A stretch of 48,959 bases of DNA from an uncultured Pseudomonadota bacterium (GCA_902787305.1 CADAFS010000006.1:1-48959), one strand, 5' to 3'. Numbered from the stretch's first letter, positions 29,173-38,475 are shown. Notes: a model not told the origin generated them from the letters alone. A program made the numbers and translations.

Positions 29173-29904
29173 ATGGTAAAGCAATCTATATTAAAAATTG
29201 AACATTTATCTAAATCATACGGTCGCCGCGTGGTTCTGCGTGATATTTCCATGATTGCGCGCCAGGGGGAATCTGTGGGACTGCTGGGACCAAATGGTGC
29301 GGGAAAAACAACGGCGTTTTATTGTATCACGGGCCAGTTAAACGCATCGCGCGGACAAATTTTCCTTAATTCCCAAGATATAACTAAATTACCGTTTTAT
29401 CAACGCGCGCGTCTGCACATCGGTTACCTGCCCCAGGAAAGCAGTGTTTTTCGTGGCCTTAATGTCGAACAAAATATCATGGCAATACTGGAGGTCACCG
29501 AACCGGATAAAAAAACGCGCAAAAAGAAACTGGATGCACTGCTCGAAGAATTTTCTATATCGCATTTGCGGCACAGCCCGGCAACATCACTGTCCGGGGG
29601 TGAACGCCGCCGCGTGGAAATTGCACGTGCATTGGCCAACGATCCAAAATTCATATTACTTGACGAACCGTTCGCAGGAATCGACCCAATCGCCGTGAAC
29701 GAAATCCGCGATTTAGTGTCACAATTAAAAAATCGTGGACTTGGCGTTATTATTACCGACCACAATGTCCGCGAAACCCTTGGAATCACGGACCGCAGTT
29801 ATGTTTTGCATGACGGCATGATTCTAAAACACGGCACAAGTGACGAAATCATCCGCGATAAAATGGTAAAAAAGGTTTACCTTGGCGAAGATTTCACGAT
29901 GTAA
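29173..29904 (+). CDS. lptB: LPS-export ABC transporter ATPase LptB
   Basis: Cytoplasmic ATPase driving LPS extraction from the inner membrane. The 243-residue chain has Walker A GPNGAGKTT (39-47), Q-loop LPQESSVFRGLNVEQN, ABC signature LSGGERRR (140-147), Walker B ILLDEP (161-166) and the switch histidine at ITDHNVRETL (H197). LPQESSVFR and the C-terminal YLGEDF are characteristic of LptB rather than other ABC ATPases. The gene is coupled to lptC. Confidence 0.96.
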   Translation: MVKQSILKIEHLSKSYGRRVVLRDISMIARQGESVGLLGPNGAGKTTAFYCITGQLNASRGQIFLNSQDITKLPFYQRARLHIGYLPQESSVFRGLNVEQNIMAILEVTEPDKKTRKKKLDALLEEFSISHLRHSPATSLSGGERRRVEIARALANDPKFILLDEPFAGIDPIAVNEIRDLVSQLKNRGLGVIITDHNVRETLGITDRSYVLHDGMILKHGTSDEIIRDKMVKKVYLGEDFTM

Positions 29905-29959
29905 GTGGAAAGCGCAAGTGTAAGTAGTTAGTGTTAGTGGTTAGTGGTAATATTTTTGT

Positions 29960-29984
29960 AAAAAACGCCAAACGGGCGTTTTTT
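29960..29984. terminator. Bidirectional terminator between lptB and carD
   Basis: A6-CGCC, short loop, GGCG-T6. It lies between convergent genes and overlaps the last bases of carD. Confidence 0.85.
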
Positions 29985-30555
29985 AACTTTCTTCCTGTTC
30001 TGAAAATTCTTCCTGTTCTTCTTCATCCTCGTCAACGGCATTAAGGTCAATTTCTTTTGGCACGCCGATAATATCTTCGATTTTTTCGGATGCGGCCTCT
30101 ACATCCATTTTGTGCAACACGGCAAATTCTTGGGCCATACGTTCCAACGCCCGCATATATAAACGCCGCGCTGAAAAAGGAATCGTGTCGGTCGGGTTCC
30201 GCCGTTGCAGGTCACGCACAACTTCGGCCAATTTCATGGGGTCGCCCGAATTTATGTTTTCTTCGTATTGCGCCGCACGCCGCGCCCAAATCATACGTTT
30301 TGCGCCGGCCTTGCCTTTGGCGGCGGCAATCGCTTCGTCCATCTTTTTTGCGGATGAAAGCGGCCGCAATCCGGAAATTTCCGCCCGTTCCAACGGAACA
30401 CGCAACGTCATACGACTTTTTTCAAAATCGATAACCAGCATTTTTATTTTTTGTCCGCCTATGACCTGCTCTTCGGTGCGCACAAGTTTACCAACACCCT
30501 GGGTCGGATAGACCACATATTGACCGTTTTTAAATTCCAATTTTTTACTTGGCAT
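29983..30555 (-). CDS. carD: CarD-family transcription regulator
   Basis: Binds RNA polymerase beta and stabilises open promoter complexes; common in alphaproteobacteria. Residues ~7-65 form the RNAP-interaction Tudor-like domain (FKNGQYVVYPTQGVGKL), then a helical DNA-binding region with SSAKKMDEAIAAAKGK and KRMIWARRAAQYEENINSG. The C-terminus is a long acidic tail (DEDEEEQEEFSEQEES), a variable feature of the family. Length 190 is typical of the alpha form. It has its own promoter and ~40-nt leader. Confidence 0.93.
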   Translation of the reverse strand: MPSKKLEFKNGQYVVYPTQGVGKLVRTEEQVIGGQKIKMLVIDFEKSRMTLRVPLERAEISGLRPLSSAKKMDEAIAAAKGKAGAKRMIWARRAAQYEENINSGDPMKLAEVVRDLQRRNPTDTIPFSARRLYMRALERMAQEFAVLHKMDVEAASEKIEDIIGVPKEIDLNAVDEDEEEQEEFSEQEES

Positions 30556-30596
30556 AGCATCACTCTTTATATTGCCATTCTCTCTAATTCCCGCAC

Positions 30597-30625
30597 ATTA
30601 TAACATAAAAATATCAGAAAAACAA
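30597..30625 (-). promoter_or_regulatory. carD promoter
   Basis: Minus-strand TTGTTT (30625-30620), 17-bp spacer, TATAAT (30602-30597). Confidence 0.7.
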
Positions 30626-30630
30626 ATAAA

Positions 30631-30651
30631 TCGGGCGATTTTTTCGCCCGA
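30631..30651 (-). terminator. Probable terminator of the 176-aa gene
   Basis: TCGGGCGA pairs with TCGCCCGA around a T-rich loop, 25 bp beyond the stop at 30676; the T-run after the stem is weak. Confidence 0.55.
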
Positions 30652-30675
30652 AAAGATTCTTGTCTAAAAACCGGA

Positions 30676-31206
30676 CTATTTACGCAGTGTTCCGCGCATC
30701 CGCGTTCCGGTTCGACGCACCGCCGGCGCACGCCCGGTATTCCCGGAACCTTGGACCCGAATCGCACAAACCCACTCGCCATCTTGCAAAATCGCATCTT
30801 CGCCCGCGGGACACACCGGTTTTTCCAAATTCCAACTAAAACATCCACCCTTTTGCGATGATGTGTATGTTGCCGAATCCACACCACCACGCGTATATGC
30901 GCCATATTCCGCGTTCCACACACCCTTTGGCACCCCGGTGCACCATTTGCGGTCACCAAAGCATTCAACACATTCCCCGGACACGTCACACAATTCAACC
31001 GGCGCGGCCGTCATAACATAACCGGTCGCCGCACGATCACCCGAACCCATTTCACGTCCCGTTTCCAAATCCACACACCAAAGTTTTTGACATTCCCGCG
31101 CCACCATGCCATCAATTTTACCACGATCCACCAAAACATAGCCCGGTCCGCAATCACCCGCAAACGCATTACCACAAATCAAAAGAGCAAATAAAAATTT
31201 TTTCAT
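30676..31206 (-). CDS. Secreted Cys-rich protein, 176 aa
   Basis: Signal peptide MKKFLFALLICGNAFA and a mature chain with about ten cysteines (GDCGPGYVLVDRG, RECQKLWCVDL, ELCDVSGECVECFGDRKWC, CPAGED, WVCA) and a basic Arg/Gly/Thr C-terminus (RRTGTRMRGTLRK). AAGGAAGGA precedes the ATG. The spacing suggests stacked disulfide modules as in the other secreted Cys-rich proteins of this window, but the sequences differ. Function unknown. Confidence 0.75.
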   Translation of the reverse strand: MKKFLFALLICGNAFAGDCGPGYVLVDRGKIDGMVARECQKLWCVDLETGREMGSGDRAATGYVMTAAPVELCDVSGECVECFGDRKWCTGVPKGVWNAEYGAYTRGGVDSATYTSSQKGGCFSWNLEKPVCPAGEDAILQDGEWVCAIRVQGSGNTGRAPAVRRTGTRMRGTLRK

Positions 31207-31262
31207 ATTCCTTCCTTTGCCCCAATTTTACACTTTTTTCGCACATTTTGCAAATATGTTTT

Positions 31263-31691
31263 TTATTGCCCAAGGGCGCCCGGACTAAACCGGCCGATAT
31301 TATTAAACAATTCTTGCAACGCGTTAAGTTCAATTGCCGCCGGAATTTCGGTTTCATCCGAATCAATACACACATCCGGCAAATCATCATCGTGCAAAAT
31401 TTGTGTTTTCGTCACACGCCCACCCCGAACCCATGCAAGCAACACCGTCTTTTCATCATACGAAAGTGGAAACGGCCCATGATAGTTTTCATCTTCGCCA
31501 AAGTAAATCCAAACCTCGTCCCCGTAAATGGTTTTAACCTGGGGCGAACCAATTAAATCTTCCAACTGATTCGTGGTTTTTATCTTTGCAACCTGCACGT
31601 CCAAATCTTTTGGGAATACATATCCACGGTGTTTCGTCTGAAAAGTGCACGCGCAAAGCGCCAATGACAAAATTAAAATTATTTTTTTCAT
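31263..31691 (-). CDS. bamE: Outer-membrane assembly lipoprotein BamE
   Basis: Small lipoprotein of the BAM complex that inserts beta-barrels into the outer membrane. The 142-residue chain has a lipobox (LSLALCAC, with Cys14/Cys16 candidates), HRGYVFPKDLDVQVAKIKTT and the SmpA/OmlA-like helix-helix then strand pattern QLEDLIGSPQVK, EVWIYFGED and VLLAWVRGGRV. AAGGGA precedes the ATG at 31691. The start overlaps the end of the HExxH gene by 4 bases, implying translational coupling. The ~50-residue C-terminal extension is longer than in E. coli BamE. Confidence 0.88.
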   Translation of the reverse strand: MKKIILILSLALCACTFQTKHRGYVFPKDLDVQVAKIKTTNQLEDLIGSPQVKTIYGDEVWIYFGEDENYHGPFPLSYDEKTVLLAWVRGGRVTKTQILHDDDLPDVCIDSDETEIPAAIELNALQELFNNIGRFSPGALGQ

Positions 31692-32566
31692 CTTATTATT
31701 TCCCTTGGTGGTACATTTATTTTGCCCGTTGGCTTCATTTTTTGCAACACTTCTTTTTGGCATTCGGTGGTATAAAGCAATTTGTCCGCATCCAAGCCCA
31801 ATTTTTCGGCAAATTCCATAACAAGAAACCCACGGTTTTTATCCGTTTCCCGAATCCATTTTAACCAAAGTTTTGTCGCATCAATTTTATCAAGATTATG
31901 TTTTTCTTGGATTTTTTCTATAATAGTCCGTATGAATATATATGACGATATATAAGATCTTTGGAATGATGCAGGGCGATTTTCCACAATATCGCTAAAA
32001 ACATTTGGTGTGCCAAGTATTTGAGCCGCCGTATAAATATCACTATTCAATACCGCATTGATGTGGCTTTGGGTTCGGTTTTCGTAATCCAACAAATACC
32101 ACGGAACCAACTCTGCGAAACCTTCATTAAACAGTAAATGCTTGCATGCAAATTCATACTGAATCAAATGCGCATATTCGTGCAGGTCCATCACATGTGA
32201 CAATTGACCAGATTTCTTTTCCAAAACAAATAAATTTTGTGATGAACCATATGCAATATTTAAACCGTCATTGTCAAAACATTGAACGGGTCGCCCCCCT
32301 TGTTTTCTGTCTTTGTATGGATACATTAACAAATCAACAAATCTATCATCAGGAACCAAATACACATAAAACTTTTTATCGTTGTTCGATAACAGATTAA
32401 GTGTCATCAATTCATGTATGCAACCAATTTGTTCGGATATTGCCAAATTATAAACGCCTGCATCATAGTTCTGTGCCAATTCCGGTGACATGCGAAAACA
32501 CAAATTCTTGTCCGCAATCCACAGTACCGAATTTTTCAGATAATCACGCAACGCTTCATAAGCCAT
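31688..32566 (-). CDS. Predicted zinc metallopeptidase (HExxH), 292 aa
   Basis: Residues 129-133 are HEYAH, an HExxH zinc site, followed by NEGFAELVPWY at 147-157, where Glu148 or Glu152 would be the third ligand, as in peptidase MA/gluzincin-type proteins. No signal peptide is visible, so it is probably cytoplasmic. The rest is helical and matches nothing I can name. It lies between nifJ (6 bp upstream) and bamE (4-bp overlap), so the three may be cotranscribed. Substrate unknown. Confidence 0.75.
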   Translation of the reverse strand: MAYEALRDYLKNSVLWIADKNLCFRMSPELAQNYDAGVYNLAISEQIGCIHELMTLNLLSNNDKKFYVYLVPDDRFVDLLMYPYKDRKQGGRPVQCFDNDGLNIAYGSSQNLFVLEKKSGQLSHVMDLHEYAHLIQYEFACKHLLFNEGFAELVPWYLLDYENRTQSHINAVLNSDIYTAAQILGTPNVFSDIVENRPASFQRSYISSYIFIRTIIEKIQEKHNLDKIDATKLWLKWIRETDKNRGFLVMEFAEKLGLDADKLLYTTECQKEVLQKMKPTGKINVPPREIIR

Positions 32567-32572
32567 AAATAA

Positions 32573-35500
32573 CTATCCCTCACCATTTTCTTTGACGGTG
32601 TTCGCCTGCATCATAGCAAAGTGTGCGATGTATTTTTTAAGTTGCGTCCGATACTCGTTATTTTCCTTGGCATATTCGACCAATTTATCAAAGTTCGGAT
32701 TCGCCGCACGCGCCGCACCGAACCGCGTTTCGGTCTTAAGGAAATCTTCAAGTGGCGCCAAATTATCCACATTTGAATCCATCACCAACGGATTATGCCC
32801 TTCAATAATAAGGCGCGGATCAAACCGATACAGCGGCCACGCACCCGTATTCACCATTTGTATTTGATGTTCCGGCCCATTTTGCAACGCGAACCCATGC
32901 GCGATACACGGCGCATAGGCCAAGATTATTGACGGGCCATTGAAACTTTCCGCCTCGCGAAAGGCCTTTATCGCCTGAACCGGATTCGCCCCCAATGCAA
33001 TTTGCGCAACATACGCACCCGACATCATCGCAATCATGCCCAAATCCTTTTTTGCGTGATTTTTTCCACCAATCGCGAATTTCATACTTGCGCCGAATGG
33101 TGTCGCCTTGGATTGCTGGCCCCCGGTGTTCGAATACCCTTCGGTATCAAGAACCAGTATATTCACATTTTCACCACTGTGCAACACATGGTCCAAACCA
33201 CCATATCCAATATCGTACGCCCAACCATCGCCACCAACAATCCACACGGATTTCTGCACAACATCGCCCAGCATACTTTCAGCCAAACGTGCATCAGGCA
33301 AATCAATTTTCTTTAATTTCTTTGCTAAATCTTCTTTAATTTCGCGTTGTTTATTAATGTCCGTTTCGTTAAAGATTTCTTCAACATTTTCTATACCCAA
33401 TTCGAACAGCAACCCACGCAACATATCGCGCCGCTGGTTCAATGCAACCCGCATACCCAAACCATATTCGGCATTATCTTCGAACAGCGAATTCGACCAC
33501 GCCGGCCCGCGCCCGTTTGCGTCACATGTCCACGGTGTTGTCGGCAAATTCGCCCCATAAATCGAAGAACACCCCGTCGCATTTGCAACAACCATATGGT
33601 CACCAAACAAATGCGCCATCATTTTAATATATGGCGTTTCGCCACAGCCCGCACACGCGCCCGGAAATTCAAAATAATGTGGCAACAGTTCGATATGCTT
33701 TGGCATACCAAGGTTCAATTTTTCGCGCGGCATATCCGGCAATTTTACAACTTCATCAAACGCCCGCTGGTCATCGGCATTTGCATCAACCATGGAAAGG
33801 GCGGAAGTTGGACAATTTTTCACACACAGCCCGCACCCCGTGCAATCCGCCGGGGAAACACTGATTGTGAAATACATATTCGCACCCAATTCCGGGGTTT
33901 TCATCGGCACCACAATAACACCACGTCCGCGCGCGGCATCCGCCTGCTCTGCGGTCAATGCCTTAATCCGAATCGCCGCATGCGGACACAGCATTGAACA
34001 TTTTCCGCACTGAATACATTTTTCCAAATCACACTTTGCGACACGCGCGGCAACGGCACGCTTTTCATATTTCGATGTTCCAACCGGATACTGGCCCGCA
34101 CCGAATTCAGACCCAACGCGGAAACGCGACACCGGAATTGCATCACCCCGCCCCGCCGCCATTTCACCAAGTGTTCCCGCAATCACGGTCGGCGCATCCG
34201 CGGTCATCGCCGGCACAAAGTCCGGTGCAAAATTCGACACCGACGACGGCATATCAAAGTGTTTCAAATATCCCGCCGCCCTGTCCACCGCCGCCCAGTT
34301 CGCGGCGACCACATCCATACCTTTTTTCTTATACGTTTTTTCAATCGCGGTCTTGGCGGATTCGGCGGCAACGGACGGGTCAATAACTTTGGTTAAATTA
34401 AAGAAGTTCAACATTATAAATGTATTGATTCGATTTCCCAATCCCAATTCCGCCGCCGCGCCGTTCGCGTCCAAAAAATACACATTCGCGCGCAACCGCA
34501 TAAGGTGTTCCTGCACAGTTTTTGGCAAATTTGCAAACGCCACATCCGGCGACATTGATGTATTTATCATAACCGTTCCCCCGGCGCGCAAGGACTGAAA
34601 CACATCAAACCGCTGGGCAATCATAAAGTTCGAAACACTTATAAAATCTGCAACCTCTACCAAATACTGGCTTTGAATAGGTTTATCCGAAAAACGAATA
34701 TGCGATGCGGTAAGTCCACCGGACTTCTTCGAATCATACACCGCATAAGATTGCGGATACAGTTCGGAATTTTCCCCAACAATTTTTACGATATTTTTCA
34801 CCGCGCCAACGGTTCCGTCACTTCCGATACCATACAAAATCGCGGTTTTTATATCCGAGTCTTCAACCGAAAACGCCGGGTCGGTTTTAAGCGACAGCCC
34901 CGTCAAATCATCATCAATTCCAACCGTGAAATTATGATGCAATGTCCCGCGTTTCATATTTTCAAATATGGCGGCAACATCACGCGGTTTGAATTCTTTG
35001 GACCCCAAACCATAGCGCCCACCACACACACGTGCCCGATCACCAACAACGGATTTCACATCCACATAAAGTGGTTCACCAACCGCGCCCGGTTCCTTTG
35101 TCCGGTCAATTACCGCAATTTGTTTTACACCCTTTGGCAACGCCGCCAAAAACGCATCCACCGGGAACGGCCGATAAAGATGAATCTTAATCAGGCCAAA
35201 TCCGGCCGGCAAATGCGCGATTGTTTCTTCGATTGTTTCGCATGCCGACCCAAGCGCAACAATAACATTTTCCGCCTTTTTATCGCCGACATATTCAACC
35301 AACCCATACCGGCGCCCCGTAAGTCGCGCGAATTCATCCATGCACTCCGCCACAATTTTCGGTGTCGCGGCGTAAAGTTCATTTGCGGCCTCGCGCCCCT
35401 GGAAATAAACATCGGGGTTTTGCGCGGTGCCACGAATTGTCGGATTATCCGGATTCATACCCATCGCGTGATAGCGTGCGACCAAATCTTCGGGAATCAT

Positions 35501-36073
35501 TTTACGCAAAACATCATCATCAATACGATTTAACCGCGATTCTTCGTGACTTGTTCGGAACCCGTCAAAGAAATGCAAGAACGGTACGCGCGCACGAATT
35601 GTTGCCGCATGCGCAATCGCCGCCATATCATGTGCCTGTTGCACATTGTGCGACGACAACAACGCAAAGCCCGTCGACCGCACCGCCATAACATCACTAT
35701 GGTCACCAAAAATCGACAACGCGTGTGTCGCAAGTGCCCGCGCCGCGACATGCATAACAAACGGCGTTTGTTCCCCGGCGATTTTATACATATTCGGAAT
35801 CATAAGCAATAATCCCTGTGACGCGGTAAAGGTCGTGGCAAGCGCCCCCATTTGCAACGCGCCATGCATCGCACCCGCCGCACCACCTTCGGATTCCATT
35901 TCGATTATTTGCGGAATTGCACCCCATATATTTTTCTTGTGCTGAAACGACCATTCGTCCGCCAATTCGCCCATGGTACTGCTTGGGGTAATTGGGTAAA
36001 TCGCCGCAAAGTCCACACACCGATACGCAACATCCGCCGCCGCCCAGTTTCCGTCAACAATTAAATTTGCCAT
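32573..36073 (-). CDS. nifJ: Pyruvate:ferredoxin (flavodoxin) oxidoreductase
   Basis: A 1166-residue single-chain enzyme oxidising pyruvate to acetyl-CoA and CO2 with ferredoxin or flavodoxin as acceptor, an oxygen-sensitive route typical of anaerobes. Visible in order: N-terminal domain (AIYPITPSSTMGELADEW), middle CoA/gamma domains, two 4Fe-4S clusters (CIQCGKCSMLCP at ~680; CTGCGLCVKNCP at ~740), the extra cysteine CAGCGETPY at ~810, and the TPP domain (GDGWAYDIGYGGLDHV at ~950; DTEGYSNTGGQQSKATP). It has its own promoter, and GGGG precedes the ATG. No pyruvate dehydrogenase genes are in view. Confidence 0.97.
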   Translation of the reverse strand: MANLIVDGNWAAADVAYRCVDFAAIYPITPSSTMGELADEWSFQHKKNIWGAIPQIIEMESEGGAAGAMHGALQMGALATTFTASQGLLLMIPNMYKIAGEQTPFVMHVAARALATHALSIFGDHSDVMAVRSTGFALLSSHNVQQAHDMAAIAHAATIRARVPFLHFFDGFRTSHEESRLNRIDDDVLRKMIPEDLVARYHAMGMNPDNPTIRGTAQNPDVYFQGREAANELYAATPKIVAECMDEFARLTGRRYGLVEYVGDKKAENVIVALGSACETIEETIAHLPAGFGLIKIHLYRPFPVDAFLAALPKGVKQIAVIDRTKEPGAVGEPLYVDVKSVVGDRARVCGGRYGLGSKEFKPRDVAAIFENMKRGTLHHNFTVGIDDDLTGLSLKTDPAFSVEDSDIKTAILYGIGSDGTVGAVKNIVKIVGENSELYPQSYAVYDSKKSGGLTASHIRFSDKPIQSQYLVEVADFISVSNFMIAQRFDVFQSLRAGGTVMINTSMSPDVAFANLPKTVQEHLMRLRANVYFLDANGAAAELGLGNRINTFIMLNFFNLTKVIDPSVAAESAKTAIEKTYKKKGMDVVAANWAAVDRAAGYLKHFDMPSSVSNFAPDFVPAMTADAPTVIAGTLGEMAAGRGDAIPVSRFRVGSEFGAGQYPVGTSKYEKRAVAARVAKCDLEKCIQCGKCSMLCPHAAIRIKALTAEQADAARGRGVIVVPMKTPELGANMYFTISVSPADCTGCGLCVKNCPTSALSMVDANADDQRAFDEVVKLPDMPREKLNLGMPKHIELLPHYFEFPGACAGCGETPYIKMMAHLFGDHMVVANATGCSSIYGANLPTTPWTCDANGRGPAWSNSLFEDNAEYGLGMRVALNQRRDMLRGLLFELGIENVEEIFNETDINKQREIKEDLAKKLKKIDLPDARLAESMLGDVVQKSVWIVGGDGWAYDIGYGGLDHVLHSGENVNILVLDTEGYSNTGGQQSKATPFGASMKFAIGGKNHAKKDLGMIAMMSGAYVAQIALGANPVQAIKAFREAESFNGPSIILAYAPCIAHGFALQNGPEHQIQMVNTGAWPLYRFDPRLIIEGHNPLVMDSNVDNLAPLEDFLKTETRFGAARAANPNFDKLVEYAKENNEYRTQLKKYIAHFAMMQANTVKENGEG

Positions 36074-36103
36074 ATCTTAAATCCCCTTTTTTTATTTCGC
36101 CCA

Positions 36104-36132
36104 ATCATAGCCCCTTTTCAAACCAAAGGCAA
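36104..36132 (-). promoter_or_regulatory. nifJ promoter
   Basis: Minus-strand TTGCCT (36132-36127), 17-bp spacer, TATGAT (36109-36104). Confidence 0.65.
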
Positions 36133-36181
36133 GGGATTAAAAAATCATGCTATTATTCCTTAGATGCAAGGGCAATACTGC

Positions 36182-37195
36182 CTAATTGTTTATTGGATTT
36201 CCCGCGGTAACCGTCCCACCGCCAGATTTTTCTATAAACACACCGTTTTCAACATCCCACAATCCCGCAACATTGTCAGATATTCTCAAACAAGGTTTAA
36301 AACCTGTGGCCCCGTAAATCGTGCCCCTAAATAATGCATTAGAGAAAGTGCCATCAGACGCATAGTTATTACCAATCACCAACGGATTTCCCGCCGTAAA
36401 TGCACTAGCATCAGGAACATAATTTGCCCAATTAACCGGCGCACCATCAAAAAATACATTACCTTGGTAAAATCGTATTCTATGGCGTGCCAATCTATCT
36501 GCTTGGCCACTTGTTACTGCAACTGTGCCATATTCAAGACTTGATGTGTTATCAATTTGAACCCATATACTATTCGAAAACGTGGAAAACACCTGTACTC
36601 CAAACTTGTTGATGATAGCGGAAGTTGTCCCATCTGGGTACTCTCTTGTTCCAAATAGCCAAACTAAAGAATCGGTATTTTTTTGAAAATCTATTTCAAA
36701 ATCGGTATCCAATGTTGGATACAAATTTGTGACAAAATACGCTCCATCAACTATTATACTGTCCAGGAAAGTATACCCATCGGGTAATCCACGGGCATAC
36801 GCTGTTTGGTCGACGATGGTCCAAAGGGTGCAACCGTCCGCTTGGTTTGCACATTCTAATTTCGTTGTCGGGGTTGTTGGTAAATTCGTAAATGTCGCAT
36901 TTAACGCCGATGCGGTAATAAGTTTATCGCCGTCCGTGGTTGCATTATAACTGCTGATGTCCGAATACAGGCCACGTTCACCAATTTGACCATTACCGGT
37001 CGCGGTATACGTCATTACCGTTTCACCCGCACCAACATTCGGTTGACCCGCCGCGGGGATTTTTAATTGTTTCGTTTCTATCTTCGTATCAACATATGCC
37101 TTTGATGCAACGGTTTTCATATCATCTTCGGCATACGTGACACCGGTTATCGCAGTAATCACAAATATCAATGCCAATAATATCTTTTTTAACAT
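36182..37195 (-). CDS. Exported modular protein with LamG-like C-terminus, 337 aa
   Basis: Signal peptide MLKKILLALIFVITAITGVTY-type, then a ~115-residue N-terminal module shared with the genes at 37219 and 47951 (TVASKAYVDTKIETKQLKIPA; GNGQIGERGLYSDISSY; DKLITASALNATFTNLPT; CTLWTIVDQTAY). After PDGYTFLD the C-terminal half looks like a concanavalin/LamG-type beta-sandwich (FEIDFQKNTDSLVWLFG; RLARHRIRFYQGNVFFDGAPV; RGTIYGATGFKPCLRIS). GGGGAAAGGAT precedes the ATG. It follows the 142-aa paralog by 23 bp. Carbohydrate or host-surface binding is plausible but unproven. Confidence 0.8.
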   Translation of the reverse strand: MLKKILLALIFVITAITGVTYAEDDMKTVASKAYVDTKIETKQLKIPAAGQPNVGAGETVMTYTATGNGQIGERGLYSDISSYNATTDGDKLITASALNATFTNLPTTPTTKLECANQADGCTLWTIVDQTAYARGLPDGYTFLDSIIVDGAYFVTNLYPTLDTDFEIDFQKNTDSLVWLFGTREYPDGTTSAIINKFGVQVFSTFSNSIWVQIDNTSSLEYGTVAVTSGQADRLARHRIRFYQGNVFFDGAPVNWANYVPDASAFTAGNPLVIGNNYASDGTFSNALFRGTIYGATGFKPCLRISDNVAGLWDVENGVFIEKSGGGTVTAGNPINN

Positions 37196-37218
37196 ATCCT
37201 TTCCCCCGGTTACAGTTT

Positions 37219-37647
37219 TTAATTGCCACTGGTATTATTATTTTCATCCCCATATACTTGTTGATCTACGATGGTCCATAAACTGCATGTGTCCGGATTC
37301 GCACAGGTCAATTTTGATGTTTCCATTGTGGGTAAATTTGTAACGCTTCCTTTCAGTGCCGATGCCGTCACCAATTTATTTGCGTCTGTGCCCGCGGTAT
37401 AATTGGCGGGATTATCATATATTCCACGTTCACCGATTGTTCCGTTTCCGGTTGTTGTATACATCACAACTGTCGTTCCAGCGTTCGCGCTGTTTGTTCC
37501 CGTGGCCGGGATTTTTTCTTGTCGTGTTTCAACCGATGTATCAACATATGCCTTGGACGATACGGTCTTACGGTCGGCCTGTGTTGTTTCCGCATATGCG
37601 GTGCCAACCATAATAATTCCGCACAACAATAAATTTCCGATTCGCAT
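37219..37647 (-). CDS. Exported protein, N-terminal module only, 142 aa
   Basis: Signal peptide MRIGNLLLCGIIMVGTAYA followed by the same N-terminal module as the 337-aa neighbour (TVSSKAYVDTSVETRQEKIPA; GNGTIGERGIYDNPANY; NKLVTASALKGSVTNLPT; CSLWTIVDQQVYG), ending soon after in NNNTSGN without a C-terminal domain. AAAGGAGAG precedes the ATG. It may be a short family member or one that lost its C-terminal domain; there is no frameshift visible just after the stop. Confidence 0.75.
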   Translation of the reverse strand: MRIGNLLLCGIIMVGTAYAETTQADRKTVSSKAYVDTSVETRQEKIPATGTNSANAGTTVVMYTTTGNGTIGERGIYDNPANYTAGTDANKLVTASALKGSVTNLPTMETSKLTCANPDTCSLWTIVDQQVYGDENNNTSGN

Positions 37648-37672
37648 GATTTACTCTCCTTTCTTTTTTGTC

Positions 37673-37728
37673 ATGGCGGGCGGGTATTCCCACGAAAACC
37701 TTTTTTCGTGGGGCCCAAGGTCCGCCAT
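37673..37728 (-). promoter_or_regulatory. Structured leader upstream of the modular-protein pair
   Basis: ATGGCGG (37673-37679) pairs perfectly with CCGCCAT (37722-37728), enclosing a second perfect hairpin CCCACGAAAA/TTTTCGTGGG (37689-37712). It sits 26 bp before the start codon at 37647 with no gene between, so it would be in the 5' leader. No T-run follows. Confidence 0.45.
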
Positions 37729-37854
37729 AGGGCTTTCCTTTCCCAAAATCCACTGATAACAGTGTAACAAAAACCAAGGTTTTTTGACACCTTGTCCGGC
37801 CAAAATTCGAAAAATCATAAGTCATTGATTTTACAGGAAATAAAAATTTTGATT

Positions 37855-37935
37855 TTTTGAAAAAAAGTGTTGACTAAAAACCTTGGTTTTTTTCAACACT
37901 TTTTCACCCCAAAAACCCACGAATTCCGCAGGTTT
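37855..37935. repeat. Third, diverged copy of the 82-bp repeat
   Basis: The first ~50 bases match 1-50 exactly including the AAAAAGTGTTGA/TCAACACTTTTT hairpin; the rest is similar. A partial piece (aaaaaccaaggttttttgac) lies at ~37768-37787. The rest of 37936-38200 shows no gene. Confidence 0.85.
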
Positions 37936-38244
37936 GCGTAAAATCCCAAAATCAAAAAATTTATGGCAAAATCGTGCAATCCAAAGTCTTTGCGACACGC
38001 CTCAAAACTATTGGTTTTTAACCACTTATATGCACACTCTGCCTTGTATTTTACATCATTCAAACAAACCGGCCTGCGGAAAAAGGGGCGCATATTGGGG
38101 GACAACACAAATTTTGAAAAATTTCGTAGATGACAATTGAAAGTGATTAGGTTTTTGTTCGTATTGTGTGGTGGGCGCGCATGGATTATAATAAAACCGT
38201 CTTTAGATAAAGACATCAATCAACAACAGATATGGGAGAAAACT

Positions 38245-38448
38245 ATGAAAGGATTGACAGATTATGTGCTTGCACCGCTAACCTTTATCGGTGCGATAAA
38301 TTGGGGTTTGGTCGGCATATTCGGCTTTGATTTGGTCGCATGGCTGTTCGGCCCCGCAACATTGGTCAGCAATATTGTCTATGCCGTTATCGGTGTTGCC
38401 GCGGTGGTTTGGCTGATTTTGATGTTCGTAAGCCAACCGACAAAATAA
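38245..38448 (+). CDS. DUF378 membrane protein, 67 aa
   Basis: Two membrane helices with the family pattern APLTFIGAINWGLVGIFGFD and ATLVSNIVYAVIGVAAVVWL. The DUF378 family is widespread and has no established role. GGGAGA eight bases before the ATG at 38245 supports this start over a longer open frame. It is convergent with the PBP gene. Confidence 0.9.
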   Translation: MKGLTDYVLAPLTFIGAINWGLVGIFGFDLVAWLFGPATLVSNIVYAVIGVAAVVWLILMFVSQPTK

Positions 38449-38475
38449 AACTTTTTCTTTTGCACCGAACGCATT

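Noticed and set aside
34673..35533. 286-codon open frame antisense to nifJ
   Set aside because: Composition is that of a shadow of the nifJ frame; no family features and no ribosome site.
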